A stretch of DNA of 33,917 nt from Candidatus Uhrbacteria bacterium (GCA_016188425.1 JACPHX010000017.1:1-33917), one strand, 5' to 3'. Counted from the first letter of the stretch, positions 16,941 through 25,345 are shown. Notes: generated from the letters alone by a model not told the origin. Numbers and translations are program-made.

Positions 16941-18075
16941 CTGGGTTCCGTAGCTGCAAACGGGTCTTGGAATTTCCAAACACGGACAGCGCCGTCGCGA
17001 TCGGCACGGTCGCGACAAGGGCAAATGTTCCCGCCAGGGTACGCACGACCTCCTCTGCCACCAGCTCGGTGTTGAGGAAATCCACCATTCCAACCTTGGA
17101 AGTCATGAAGAGCAGCAGAAGCGGCATGGCAGATCCTACATAGGCCAATACAAGCGTATTTACCGTCGAGGCGATATGATGGCGTCCGAGACGGAGCGAG
17201 GCACCGAATAAATTGCGATTGGAAATGGAGGGATTCGCTTGGCGAATCTCATGAACCGCCTCCCCTTGGGCAATCGCGATGTCATCTAGCACACCAACGG
17301 AGCCGAGGATAAACGCCGCAAGGAGCAATCCTTGAGGATTGAGCGCTCCGCCTATGTTCCAAAAAAGGAAGACGGATTCCTCGGACGCTAAACCGGAAAG
17401 ATTTGCCCAAAAGGTGAACAGCCAGGAAACCAACAAGCTCAACAACAAACCTGCCGCCGTCGAAAGGAACGACAATGCCGTGCGCCTAGACCACCCGTGG
17501 GAAAGGGGCATGTTGGCCCCAAGGATCAGCATGGACCCAGCGACCGTCACCAGCACGGGATCATGGCCGTCTAGAATGAGCCGAAAGACAAAGCCGAATA
17601 ACACGGCACAAGTAACGCCTAAACCCAATAAGGCGCTAAGCCCCCGCCAATACCCCACGCTAATGACCAGGCCTGCAAAAAGAAGCGTCAACCAAACCAA
17701 CGAGGACGTACGGTCAATGTCCGCCAAAAAAGCGCGGTCCTCTCCCTCCGCCCCCTCAAGCACCTGCAGGAGAACGTTCGTCCCTGGCTTGATCCGATAA
17801 CGCAATCCCTCCGTATACGACTCTCTCGTATCAACTTCATAGGTCTTCCCTTGCGCATCTTTCGCGGTAAACCGAATTTGAGGAAAGCCGTCTACGATCG
17901 ACTCCTCCTCAACGCTCACCACGGTGGCATGGATATCTTGGGGTGCCGTTGTCGCTTCAAGCCCCGTTTCCGGCATCAACGTCTCCTCCGCTTGAGCGAA
18001 GGAGATGAACGGGGAGAATAATGTTACTAGAAGAAATGCAAGAAAAACATTTCGAAACATAAAGAGTTTAATCAC
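16930..18075 (-). CDS. YibE/F-like multipass membrane protein
   Basis: This 381-residue protein belongs to the YibE/F family, whose function is not established. It has a signal-like N-terminal hydrophobic segment (to about residue 28), an extracytoplasmic beta-rich domain (about 45-120) and then about seven or eight membrane helices. Family hallmarks are LGSVGVLDDIAIAQ and GRHHIASTVNTLVLAYVGS. I take the GTG at 18075 as start because a TATGAT box ends exactly 8 bases before it. The ATG at 18060 (MFRNVFLAF) is a reasonable alternative. It is divergent from the zinc-uptake operon, so a metal-related role is possible but unproven. Confidence 0.85.
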   Translation of the reverse strand: MIKLFMFRNVFLAFLLVTLFSPFISFAQAEETLMPETGLEATTAPQDIHATVVSVEEESIVDGFPQIRFTAKDAQGKTYEVDTRESYTEGLRYRIKPGTNVLLQVLEGAEGEDRAFLADIDRTSSLVWLTLLFAGLVISVGYWRGLSALLGLGVTCAVLFGFVFRLILDGHDPVLVTVAGSMLILGANMPLSHGWSRRTALSFLSTAAGLLLSLLVSWLFTFWANLSGLASEESVFLFWNIGGALNPQGLLLAAFILGSVGVLDDIAIAQGEAVHEIRQANPSISNRNLFGASLRLGRHHIASTVNTLVLAYVGSAMPLLLLFMTSKVGMVDFLNTELVAEEVVRTLAGTFALVATVPIATALSVFGNSKTRLQLRNPDKE

Positions 18076-18083
18076 GTGAAGAC

Positions 18084-18089
18084 ATCATA
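18084..18089 (-). promoter_or_regulatory. -10 box of the yibE/F-like gene
   Basis: The minus strand reads TATGAT (5 of 6), ending 8 bases before the GTG at 18075. The -35 region is weak. The arrangement implies a leaderless or nearly leaderless mRNA. Confidence 0.5.
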
Positions 18090-18151
18090 GCACAGGGATG
18101 AGTGCAAACATGCTCGGATGTAAAGACATTGGAAACTGTGGATAAATTTTC

Positions 18152-18180
18152 TTGACCAGATGCAAATGCACTTGCATAAT
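18152..18180 (+). promoter_or_regulatory. Promoter of the zur-znuACB operon
   Basis: TTGACC (18152-18157) and CATAAT (18175-18180) are separated by exactly 17 bases. The -10 ends 8 bases before the ATG at 18189, so the transcript should have almost no leader. Confidence 0.75.
18160..18177 (+). promoter_or_regulatory. Palindromic operator, probably Zur/Fur box
   Basis: ATGCAA and TTGCAT flank a TGCA core; 16 of 18 positions are symmetric. The palindrome lies between the -35 and -10 boxes and covers half of the -10. It fits autorepression by the Fur-family protein encoded immediately downstream. The sequence is not the classic Zur or Fur box of well-studied bacteria. Confidence 0.65.
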
Positions 18181-18188
18181 ATAGACGT

Positions 18189-18560
18189 ATGGCTCACTGC
18201 CCCGCCGATTCCCTGATTGTCGAAGCCGGATTGCGTATGACCGTAGACCGTCACGCGATCCTCGCATTATTTTTCCAACCAAGGACCTGGAATGCCAGAG
18301 AAATTAGGGTTCAAACAAAAACCCGCACCCTCTCAACCGTTTATCGAAACCTGGATATTCTTGAAAAGTACGGTTTTATAGTACCGGTTCTGTCTCTCGA
18401 GGAAGACATCCGCTATGAACGAGCCCTGCAACCCCACCACGACCACACGCAATGCGAGGACTGCAAATCCATCTCCTGCATCCCCTGCCCCGCCAAGGAG
18501 CTGGATGCCCACACCCTCTTTCTTCAATCCATTTGCCAGTTATGCGCCAAAAAATCTTGA
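18189..18560 (+). CDS. Fur-family metal-sensing repressor, probably Zur
   Basis: Fur-family dimers repress metal uptake genes when metal is plentiful. The 123-residue protein has the winged-helix part (GLRMTVDRHAIL, then STVYRNLDILEKYGF as recognition helix, 49-63) and a metal-binding C-terminus. H83, H84 and H86 lie in HHDH, and C89-x2-C92 pairs with C116-x2-C119 for the structural zinc; an extra C97-x2-C100 is present. It is slightly short for the family, with a compact dimerisation domain. Being first in an operon with a ZnuABC-type transporter argues for zinc (Zur) over iron (Fur); manganese is also possible. It overlaps znuA by 19 bases. Confidence 0.85.
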   Translation: MAHCPADSLIVEAGLRMTVDRHAILALFFQPRTWNAREIRVQTKTRTLSTVYRNLDILEKYGFIVPVLSLEEDIRYERALQPHHDHTQCEDCKSISCIPCPAKELDAHTLFLQSICQLCAKKS

Positions 18561-19444
18561 TCTTGCTTGGATCGGTTGTCCTCGTATTCCTGATCGTCAT
18601 TCCCTGGAAGCAAACGGCCACGCCTCCCACACCAAAGCGCCCGATGGTAGCTGCCTCTCTCTTCCCCGCCTACGATCTCGTCCGTTCTGTGGCGGGTGAC
18701 GCGCTGGAGGTTCGTCTGATCCTCCCGCCGGGAGCCAGTCCTCATACGTTTGAACCAAGCCCGAAAAAGGCAGAGGAGCTCATCCACGCGAAAGTCGCAT
18801 TCGTGATCGGTGAGGGATTGGATGACTGGATTCGCCATGTGCTTCCAGAGGCCGCACGAGTCGTGCCGCTCTCAAAAGGCATTTCTTTGCTGGCACCGCA
18901 TGAGCTGGCCGTACGAGGCGTTTCGGAAGACACGGACGATCCAATGGATCCGCACTATTGGTTGGATCCCCAAAACGCCATCAAAATGGTGGGGCTTATT
19001 CAATCAGAACTCGCCACGGAGTTTCCAGAACAAACGGCGGCGTTTGAAAAAAACGCCGCAAAAAAGGTCGCCAGCATTCAGGCGGCTGATGAGGAGGCGG
19101 TGCGCCTACTCGCCTCCGTCCCCAGCCGGTCCCTCATCACCTTCCACGACGCATGGTATTATTTCGCTAAGCACTTTGATCTAACGATCGCCGCTTCGTT
19201 TGAACCGACGGCCGGTCGGGAACCGACCCCGCAGTATCTGGAGGAATTGGGAGCCACGACAAAGAAGGTCGGTATCCGAACGATCTTCGATGAAGCACAA
19301 TCCTCGAATGCAGCTATTCTCTCCTTCGCCGACGATAATGGGCTGCAAATTCTCACCCTCGATGACATAGGGGGGGTCAGCCCATCGGACTCCTACGAAA
19401 ACCTTATCCTCTCAAATGCGCGCACGATTTCAAAAAATCGCTGA
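18542..19444 (+). CDS. znuA: Zinc/manganese ABC transporter, substrate-binding protein (ZnuA-like)
   Basis: This cluster A-I binding protein captures the metal outside the membrane. The 300-residue product starts at MRQKILILLGS. It is held by an N-terminal helix (about 4-22) and has no lipobox cysteine, so it may be membrane-anchored rather than a lipoprotein. Likely ligands are H68 (GASPHTFEP), H138 (DPHYWLDP), H202 (TFHDAW) and D274 (LTLDDIGG). The loop before H138 is acidic (SEDTDDPMD) rather than His-rich, unlike many zinc-specific members, so manganese cannot be excluded. It overlaps both the regulator and znuC genes. Confidence 0.9.
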   Translation: MRQKILILLGSVVLVFLIVIPWKQTATPPTPKRPMVAASLFPAYDLVRSVAGDALEVRLILPPGASPHTFEPSPKKAEELIHAKVAFVIGEGLDDWIRHVLPEAARVVPLSKGISLLAPHELAVRGVSEDTDDPMDPHYWLDPQNAIKMVGLIQSELATEFPEQTAAFEKNAAKKVASIQAADEEAVRLLASVPSRSLITFHDAWYYFAKHFDLTIAASFEPTAGREPTPQYLEELGATTKKVGIRTIFDEAQSSNAAILSFADDNGLQILTLDDIGGVSPSDSYENLILSNARTISKNR

Positions 19445-20204
19445 AACGAAGGCTCTCTTCGTTGAAAAGGCGGCCGTTTGCCTCGGCGATATTTCTGTTT
19501 TGGAAGACATAACCTTTGCCGTTGAACCAAAGTCGATTTGCGCCATAATCGGGCCGAATGGGAGTGGAAAAACGACGCTCATGAAGGCCATGCTTGGACT
19601 CATTCCTTTTACCTCCGGCGGCGTTTTATTCTTTGGAAAATCCAAAGAAGAATGGGGTGGCACGGTCGGATACGTCGCCCAACGTTTCTCATTTGACCGA
19701 ACCTTTCCTCTCACCGTGAAAGAATTGCTTGTTCTCTCCTGCGGCAAAACCTGTACGCATGGCCACATACAGGAAAAACTCCAAGAAGTCGGCCTGCCCA
19801 TCACGCTCTTGCACGCTCGTTTAGGAACGCTTTCCGGTGGGCAGTTGCAGCGTGTTCTCATTGCCCAGGCGCTGGCTCGCAACCCAGACATTTTATTTCT
19901 GGACGAACCGTCAACCGGCATAGATACCACCGGTGAACAAACAATTTATTCAATATTGAAGCATCTGAATAGAACCCACGGTACCACTATTCTCTTCATC
20001 TCCCACGATATCGGCGTTGTCTCGGACGTCGTCGACCAGGTCATCTGCGTCAATCGACGTCTCTTGTGTGAAGGCCCGCCAAAAAAAACACTGACGGACG
20101 CGACGCTTTCAGAACTCTACGGCTCCGCAGGAGGAAGTCGGCTTGAACATGGCGAACGCCATCTCCAGTGGATGAACCCGAAACGGCCTCATCACCATTC
20201 CTAG
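19416..20204 (+). CDS. znuC: Zinc/manganese ABC transporter, ATPase (ZnuC-like)
   Basis: This is the cytoplasmic ATPase of the metal uptake system, 262 residues. Visible motifs are Walker A GPNGSGKTT, the LSGGQLQR signature, Walker B ILFLDEPSTGID and the switch histidine in LFISHDIG. The ATG at 19416 lies inside the end of znuA (29-base overlap). The C-terminus ends in a His-rich tail (RPHHHS), which could touch metal. It is followed by the permease gene after 4 bases. Confidence 0.95.
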   Translation: MRARFQKIAETKALFVEKAAVCLGDISVLEDITFAVEPKSICAIIGPNGSGKTTLMKAMLGLIPFTSGGVLFFGKSKEEWGGTVGYVAQRFSFDRTFPLTVKELLVLSCGKTCTHGHIQEKLQEVGLPITLLHARLGTLSGGQLQRVLIAQALARNPDILFLDEPSTGIDTTGEQTIYSILKHLNRTHGTTILFISHDIGVVSDVVDQVICVNRRLLCEGPPKKTLTDATLSELYGSAGGSRLEHGERHLQWMNPKRPHHHS

Positions 20205-20208
20205 GCGT

Positions 20209-21009
20209 ATGGATTTGTTATTTCTTCCCTTCATGCAACGCGCGCTCCTCTCTGGCATCCTGCTCGCAGGTTGTTTGGCCGCTCTGGGCGTGTTCGCCAC
20301 CGTCCGACGACTCTCTTTTTTTGGTGAAGGAATTGCGCATGCCTCCTTGGCCGGTATCGCCCTTGCTCTCTTGGCCGGACTTGCGCCTCTTCCTGTCGCG
20401 CTTGCATGGGCACTCTGTTTCGGTTATGGCATTTATCAACTGGAACGCCGCACCGACATTGCCTCGGATACCCTTATCGGAATCCTGTTTACAAGCAGCC
20501 TGGCGCTGGGTGTCATCCTTATGCGCTATACAAAGGGATACCAACCGGAACTCGTGAGCTACCTCTTTGGGAGTATCCTAAGCGTCCGCTGGTCCGACAT
20601 CATCCTGTTGGCCGTTTGCGCCCTTGTGACCGCGTGGTGGTTGCATCGGTTTACTCGAGCCCTTATCCTTTCCTCGTTGAATGAAGACATGGCGCAAATC
20701 TCTGGGGTTCGTCTGGAGCCATTGCGACTATCTCTTTATCTGGCGCTTTCGATCACCGTCGTCTTGGGAGTGAAGGTGCTCGGCGTGGTGCTTGTTTCCG
20801 CCCTTCTTATCCTTCCCCCTGCCACCGCCAGGGTCATAAGCAAATCTTTTCAACAATTTCAGTGGCGTTCGGTCTTTTTGGCAGAAGCCACCGTCCTCAT
20901 CGGGATGGTGGCTTCGTATAAACTGGATTGGCCTACCGGCGCCACCATAGTCCTCACAGGATCATTGTTCTTCTTCTTTCTCACGGCTCTCTTTGGAAAA
21001 AAGAGCTAA
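20209..21009 (+). CDS. znuB: Zinc/manganese ABC transporter, permease (ZnuB-like)
   Basis: This 266-residue ABC-3 family permease has about eight membrane helices. Family features include FGEGIAHASLAGIALAL near the N-terminus and the LGVKVLGVVLVSALLILPPATAR segment region near 180-205, which contacts the ATPase and forms the pore. It completes the zur-znuACB operon. Its stop codon overlaps that of the convergent mrdA gene (CTAA at 21006-21009), leaving no space for an intergenic terminator. Confidence 0.95.
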   Translation: MDLLFLPFMQRALLSGILLAGCLAALGVFATVRRLSFFGEGIAHASLAGIALALLAGLAPLPVALAWALCFGYGIYQLERRTDIASDTLIGILFTSSLALGVILMRYTKGYQPELVSYLFGSILSVRWSDIILLAVCALVTAWWLHRFTRALILSSLNEDMAQISGVRLEPLRLSLYLALSITVVLGVKVLGVVLVSALLILPPATARVISKSFQQFQWRSVFLAEATVLIGMVASYKLDWPTGATIVLTGSLFFFFLTALFGKKS

Positions 21010-22943
21010 GGTGGTGTCTCCACCCCACCCCGTGCCGCCCACCAGCGAAATATGTCCCTTGCGATGGGCGTGGCCCAGGTGGATCCTTCCCCCGCGTATT
21101 CAATGAGAACGACCACCGCGATTTGCGGGTGGTCGTACGGGGCAAACCCTGCAAACCATGCATGGGTCTTCCCTTCTGTCGGGGTCTGGGCCGTTCCTGT
21201 TTTGCCCGCCACGCCTATCGGTAAATCCGCCAACGACTTGGCTGTCCCCTTTGTCACGGTTTGACGCATGCCTTCCGAAACAACCTTTGCGTAGGATGGA
21301 TCAAGCATCTCCCGACCAAAACCGACCGCTTCAGAGCTCCGATCCCATGCCTGTCCCTCCACCGCTTCCACGAGCGTAGGACGAACGGGGCGCCCGCCAT
21401 TTGCCACCATGGCCGTCGCTGCCGCGAGTTGCAACGGCGTGACAAGAATATCCCCCTGTCCGATAGACAAATGGTACGTGTCGCCCACATACCAGCGTTC
21501 TCCTTTTGCCGATTGTTTCCATTCTTTCGAGGGAAGGAACCCATCCGCCTCGCCAGGAAGCTCTATGCCGGTTGGTGTTCCGTACCCAAACTGCCTTGCA
21601 TATTGCGTAATACGATCTACCCCAAGACCCGTGAGCGGGTCGAGACCTCCTCCTACGATGTAAAAAAACGTGTTGACGGACTCCGCTAATGCCTTGCGCA
21701 CATCCGTGGCGCCGTGGCCTCCCCTCTTCCAATCGGGAAAAAAGGAAGACGCCACAGAAATTCCTCCTGAACTTACCACGGAGGCATGCTCGTCAATGAT
21801 CCCTTCTTTGAGAGCCGCGTATGCCACGGTCGGTTTGAAAACAGACCCAGGCGGATACTCTCCCGCCAACGCCCGCGGAAATAACGGCAATGTTTTATCT
21901 TCAAGAAACCGTTTGTAGATGAGCGGATCTACCCCGCCCACAAACGCATTATTATCATAGGCCGGCAGGCTTACGAGCGCTCGAACCGCCCCGGTATTCG
22001 CATCTAAAACGATAGCGGCCCCCGCGCTTGTGGCGCTTTTTTGAAACACCGTTTGCATCGATGACTCGATAAGGGTTGTGAGTTCCGCATCGATGGCGAG
22101 ACGAACATTTCCTCCCGGCACCGAGAGTCTTTGCTCCAGCACGGTCTGTTCATGGCCGCGGGCGTCCACCTCCAGCCGCGCCATGCCAGGCACCCCATGA
22201 AGCACGGACTCAAAAGCGGACTCCGCCCCCGCTTTTCCTATTTCATCTGTTTGGGCATATGTTTGCGCCGGAGCATCCATAAGATCCTCGGGGCTCATGC
22301 GGCCGACATACCCAATAACATGGGAGAGCGAACGGGAGGTGAACGGGTAGGAACGCCGATCCTCATATAAAACCTCCACGCCCGGGAAGGCATCGGCTTG
22401 GCTCAACAGTCGAAGCGCCGCATCGTACGGAATGCCCTTTTGGACCAGAATAGGAACAGAGGGCCATCGCAGGGACTCTCGCATGGCAATATCCAATTCC
22501 GGCAAAGGAATGCGCGACCATTCCGATAAAGTTCCAAGCATTTCGTCTCGCGGCCCCACCTGCTTTGGCAATTGCGCCCCAACAATACTCAGCGTAAATG
22601 AGGGGATATTCACCGCCAAGGGAACCCCGTTGCGATCGGTAATGAGGCCGCGAACCGCCGGCGTGCGTTCAATGCGTTGTCGATTTCGGGCTGCCAGCCC
22701 CACAAACTGGTCTGTGGATCCAAGTTGAAGCCAAAGCACCCTTCCAACCAACATCAAGCCCAAAAGGAAAAACGCCCATCCTCCTATCTGCCTTGCAGAT
22801 GCCGCGATCGGGTTCTCAAGCGCGTCAGACATTCGGTCTTCTCCCGCGCCAATAAACGGGGCGGGAGACGCCGAATCACTCCCCTGAAAAGGAGGGGTCT
22901 CGACCGGAGACTGAAGACCGAACACGGGATGGCGACCAAACAT
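21006..22943 (-). CDS. mrdA: Penicillin-binding protein 2 (elongasome transpeptidase)
   Basis: PBP2 cross-links peptidoglycan during cell elongation, with RodA and MreBCD. The 645-residue protein has a cytoplasmic N-terminus, one membrane helix (about 54-72), the PBP dimerisation or pedestal domain, then the transpeptidase domain. Its three active-site motifs are intact: S367-V-F-K370, S422-V-N424 and K581-T-G-T. It is the last gene of the mreBCD operon, 12 bases after mreD. The first ATG (22943) gives about 38 extra residues before MSDALENP, so a shorter start is possible. No rodA gene is adjacent in the window. Confidence 0.95.
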   Translation of the reverse strand: MFGRHPVFGLQSPVETPPFQGSDSASPAPFIGAGEDRMSDALENPIAASARQIGGWAFFLLGLMLVGRVLWLQLGSTDQFVGLAARNRQRIERTPAVRGLITDRNGVPLAVNIPSFTLSIVGAQLPKQVGPRDEMLGTLSEWSRIPLPELDIAMRESLRWPSVPILVQKGIPYDAALRLLSQADAFPGVEVLYEDRRSYPFTSRSLSHVIGYVGRMSPEDLMDAPAQTYAQTDEIGKAGAESAFESVLHGVPGMARLEVDARGHEQTVLEQRLSVPGGNVRLAIDAELTTLIESSMQTVFQKSATSAGAAIVLDANTGAVRALVSLPAYDNNAFVGGVDPLIYKRFLEDKTLPLFPRALAGEYPPGSVFKPTVAYAALKEGIIDEHASVVSSGGISVASSFFPDWKRGGHGATDVRKALAESVNTFFYIVGGGLDPLTGLGVDRITQYARQFGYGTPTGIELPGEADGFLPSKEWKQSAKGERWYVGDTYHLSIGQGDILVTPLQLAAATAMVANGGRPVRPTLVEAVEGQAWDRSSEAVGFGREMLDPSYAKVVSEGMRQTVTKGTAKSLADLPIGVAGKTGTAQTPTEGKTHAWFAGFAPYDHPQIAVVVLIEYAGEGSTWATPIARDIFRWWAARGGVETPP

Positions 22944-22955
22944 ATTTCGAAGATA

Positions 22956-23462
22956 TCATGTCCGCAAAAAGGACACGAACGGCCGAAGCGCGTAGCGCAG
23001 CCGGAAAAGAATGGCGATCAGTATGGTTCCAAAGATGGCCTCGATAATGAACGAACGGATAAGGGAAACCGGGCTCACCGAAGAAAGTCGAACCATCGAC
23101 AAGAGCGCTCCCCCTGCACGAGCCGCATCCAGTATCAGGAGCAAAAGCAAAAAAAAGCTGATGGCCCCATAGAGCGACCGGTTGCTGAAAATTCTATCGT
23201 GCAACACAGCCCCCACCGCTGTCAGCATCAACAGAGGAATCACTTCCATGGATACGGATCCCAATTGCCGATCCACCAGCAGGACGGCGAGGCAGAGCAG
23301 CCACACCATGGGGCGCCGCCACAAAAAATGTTGTGAAACGAATGTGCTGCTGCTCAATACCAGCGGTACGGAAGCAAACAAGAAAAGGCGTGATTGGAGG
23401 ATGTTCACTTCCATCCAAGCCAAAACCCATCCCACAAGAATGGTCAGCGCCCAGGATCTCAT
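22956..23462 (-). CDS. mreD: Rod shape-determining protein MreD
   Basis: This 168-residue membrane protein has about five helices and bridges MreC and the cell-wall synthesis machinery. The start is the ATG at 23462 (MRSWALTILVGWVL), overlapping the mreC stop by ATGA. The sequence is poorly conserved, as is usual for MreD, so the call rests on size, topology and position between mreC and mrdA. Confidence 0.85.
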   Translation of the reverse strand: MRSWALTILVGWVLAWMEVNILQSRLFLFASVPLVLSSSTFVSQHFLWRRPMVWLLCLAVLLVDRQLGSVSMEVIPLLMLTAVGAVLHDRIFSNRSLYGAISFFLLLLLILDAARAGGALLSMVRLSSVSPVSLIRSFIIEAIFGTILIAILFRLRYALRPFVSFLRT

Positions 23463-24250
23463 AATCGGGGAGAGCGTTCTATTTGAATCATGGTTTGCCA
23501 ACGGCTATCAGACAGCGGTTCAAGGATCGCTTCTTTAAATAAGGATCCCGGCACATCTATAACCCGATTTACTATCCCAACAATCAGTCCGCTTTTTATA
23601 TCTGGATCAAGCCCGGAAGTCACAAGGAGGTCTCCGACAGCCAGTGGTTCGTCTTTGGGGATAAAGGTGAGGCGGATGAGCCCATTGCCATCTCCTCTCG
23701 CGAGACCGACAGTGCGCTGCCGTGACAATGGGGACACCGTGACAGAAAAATCGGGATGCGTGCTTGGAATTCCAACCGAAGTGAGCAGATCCACAGATCG
23801 AACGTTCCCAACGAGCAATCCCGTACCAGATACCAAAGCCATTCCAGAACGAATCCCGTCTTGTGTCCCACGGTCCAAGAGGAACCGTTCATCGTCTGCG
23901 AAAGACGAACGAGCCACAATGCGAGCCGTAAGCGGAGCAAACCCCTCGCGCTCCTGATATTGAAGTTCCGCCCGCAGCTCGGCATTTTCTTGCGAGAGAC
24001 GCGCCAATTCTGCCCGATCTACCGCCCAGGATTGCTGCTCCCCCTTCAAGATACGCCATTCGCCCGGTCCAAAAAAGAACAATTGGAACCTCTCCCCCAC
24101 AGAAGCGGACGCTTCCGCTATCCCCGACAGGAAAAAAGAGAATGAACGGGCCGTCTCGGAAAAACGCCAAATTCCCGTAGGGAGAAGGAGAATAAGAGCG
24201 ATGAACAGAAGACGTTTCCAGGAAAATCGAAAAAAAACACTCGTCCGCAT
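23459..24250 (-). CDS. mreC: Rod shape-determining protein MreC
   Basis: This 263-residue protein has a short basic N-terminus, one membrane helix (about 13-30), a coiled coil (about 65-100) and an extracytoplasmic double beta-barrel. Typical MreC phrases are ARIVARS, DRGTQDGIRSGMALVSGTGLLVGNV and GDLLVTSGLD. MreC links the MreB filament to PBP2. It starts 9 bases after mreB and overlaps mreD. Confidence 0.94.
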   Translation of the reverse strand: MRTSVFFRFSWKRLLFIALILLLPTGIWRFSETARSFSFFLSGIAEASASVGERFQLFFFGPGEWRILKGEQQSWAVDRAELARLSQENAELRAELQYQEREGFAPLTARIVARSSFADDERFLLDRGTQDGIRSGMALVSGTGLLVGNVRSVDLLTSVGIPSTHPDFSVTVSPLSRQRTVGLARGDGNGLIRLTFIPKDEPLAVGDLLVTSGLDPDIKSGLIVGIVNRVIDVPGSLFKEAILEPLSDSRWQTMIQIERSPRL

Positions 24251-24259
24251 AGCCGTGGG

Positions 24260-25330
24260 TTAGCGCATTCGTGTATCGCTTGAAGAGGGGAGGGTGATGT
24301 CCTTAAGCAATAGAGCATTCCCAAGCAAGGTACCGGCTCCTTGCACCGCACAGAGTATTGGATCTTCCGCAACCCGCACGGGAATTTGGGCTTCCGAGGA
24401 AAGGAGTGCGGCCAACCCACGGAGCAACGACCCCCCGCCAGTAAGGACAATCCCCCGCTCATAGATGTCTGCCACAAGTTCCGGCGGCGTCACCTCCAGC
24501 GTTGATTTTACGTTTTCAATGATCATGGCGATGGAACGCTGGATCGCTTCATGGATTTGCCGTTCATTCACGCGGATTTCCTTTGGAAGGCCGGAAAGGA
24601 GATCCCGGCCACGCATGGCCATGGATGGATTTTCATGGGTTTCGAGTACGGATCCTATTTCCCGCTTCACATGTTCGGCGTGCCGCTCGCCTATCAGCAG
24701 ATTGAAACAATCTCGCGCGTACTGAACAATGTTTTTATTCAATTCATCGCCTGCAATAGGAAGCGACTTCCAGGCCACTACTCCCGCGAGCGAAATCACG
24801 GCGATTTCTGTTTTCCCTCCGCCGGTATCAACCACAAGGATGCCGCTGGATTCAGAAATGTCCATGTTGGCGCCAATGGCGCAAAGGATGGGATTCTCGA
24901 CCAGATTTACTTGCCTGGCTCCGGCAGAAAAAACCGCATCTTCAATAGCTTTCCGCTCAACTTCTGTGGTTTCCAAAGGAACCCCGATCACGACTCTTGG
25001 GCGAGGCATGAGCGATGCGAGTTCTCTATGGGCCTGATCAATAAAAACCTTTAGCATTTTCTCTGTGGATTCAAAATCGGATATGACCCCTTTTTGCAAT
25101 GGGTGATGGACAGAAATATGAGGAGGGTTCTTTCCCATCATGTCCTCGGCATCCCGACCGACAGCTAGCAGCTGCTGGGTGCGTATGTTGATTGCAACCG
25201 CAGACGGTTCATGAACCAATACCCCCTTCTCTGGAGAGAGGATTCGAGTAAAAGATGTGCCCAAATCTATCCCAAGATCTTTTGAGAGAGTCCCAAGCAC
25301 CCCGCGAAGGAAGGAAAAATACGGCGCCAT
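24260..25330 (-). CDS. mreB: Rod shape-determining actin homologue MreB
   Basis: MreB forms membrane-associated filaments that direct lateral wall synthesis. The 356-residue protein has the actin-fold phosphate loops DLGIDLGTSFTRI and VVDTGGGKTEIAVIS and the adenosine loop GIVLTGGGSLLRGL. Compared with common MreB sequences (DLGTANT, VDIGGGTTE), the phosphate-loop residues are altered, with a lysine replacing the first threonine in GGGTTE. The N-terminal APYFSFLRG segment could be amphipathic and membrane-binding. A TAAGAT box ends 9 bases before the ATG. The operon continues with mreC, mreD and mrdA. Confidence 0.95.
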   Translation of the reverse strand: MAPYFSFLRGVLGTLSKDLGIDLGTSFTRILSPEKGVLVHEPSAVAINIRTQQLLAVGRDAEDMMGKNPPHISVHHPLQKGVISDFESTEKMLKVFIDQAHRELASLMPRPRVVIGVPLETTEVERKAIEDAVFSAGARQVNLVENPILCAIGANMDISESSGILVVDTGGGKTEIAVISLAGVVAWKSLPIAGDELNKNIVQYARDCFNLLIGERHAEHVKREIGSVLETHENPSMAMRGRDLLSGLPKEIRVNERQIHEAIQRSIAMIIENVKSTLEVTPPELVADIYERGIVLTGGGSLLRGLAALLSSEAQIPVRVAEDPILCAVQGAGTLLGNALLLKDITLPSSSDTRMR

Positions 25331-25339
25331 AGCGTCCCA

Positions 25340-25345
25340 ATCTTA
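25340..25345 (-). promoter_or_regulatory. Possible -10 box before mreB
   Basis: The minus strand reads TAAGAT (4 of 6), ending 9 bases before the mreB ATG. A perfect TTGACA lies upstream (25378-25373) but 27 bases away, too far to be its -35. An imperfect hairpin lies between them. Confidence 0.35.

Noticed and set aside
22677..23336. 219-codon plus-strand frame over mreD and the mrdA 5' end
   Set aside because: The translation is highly charged and lacks features; it mirrors the hydrophobic mreD on the other strand.
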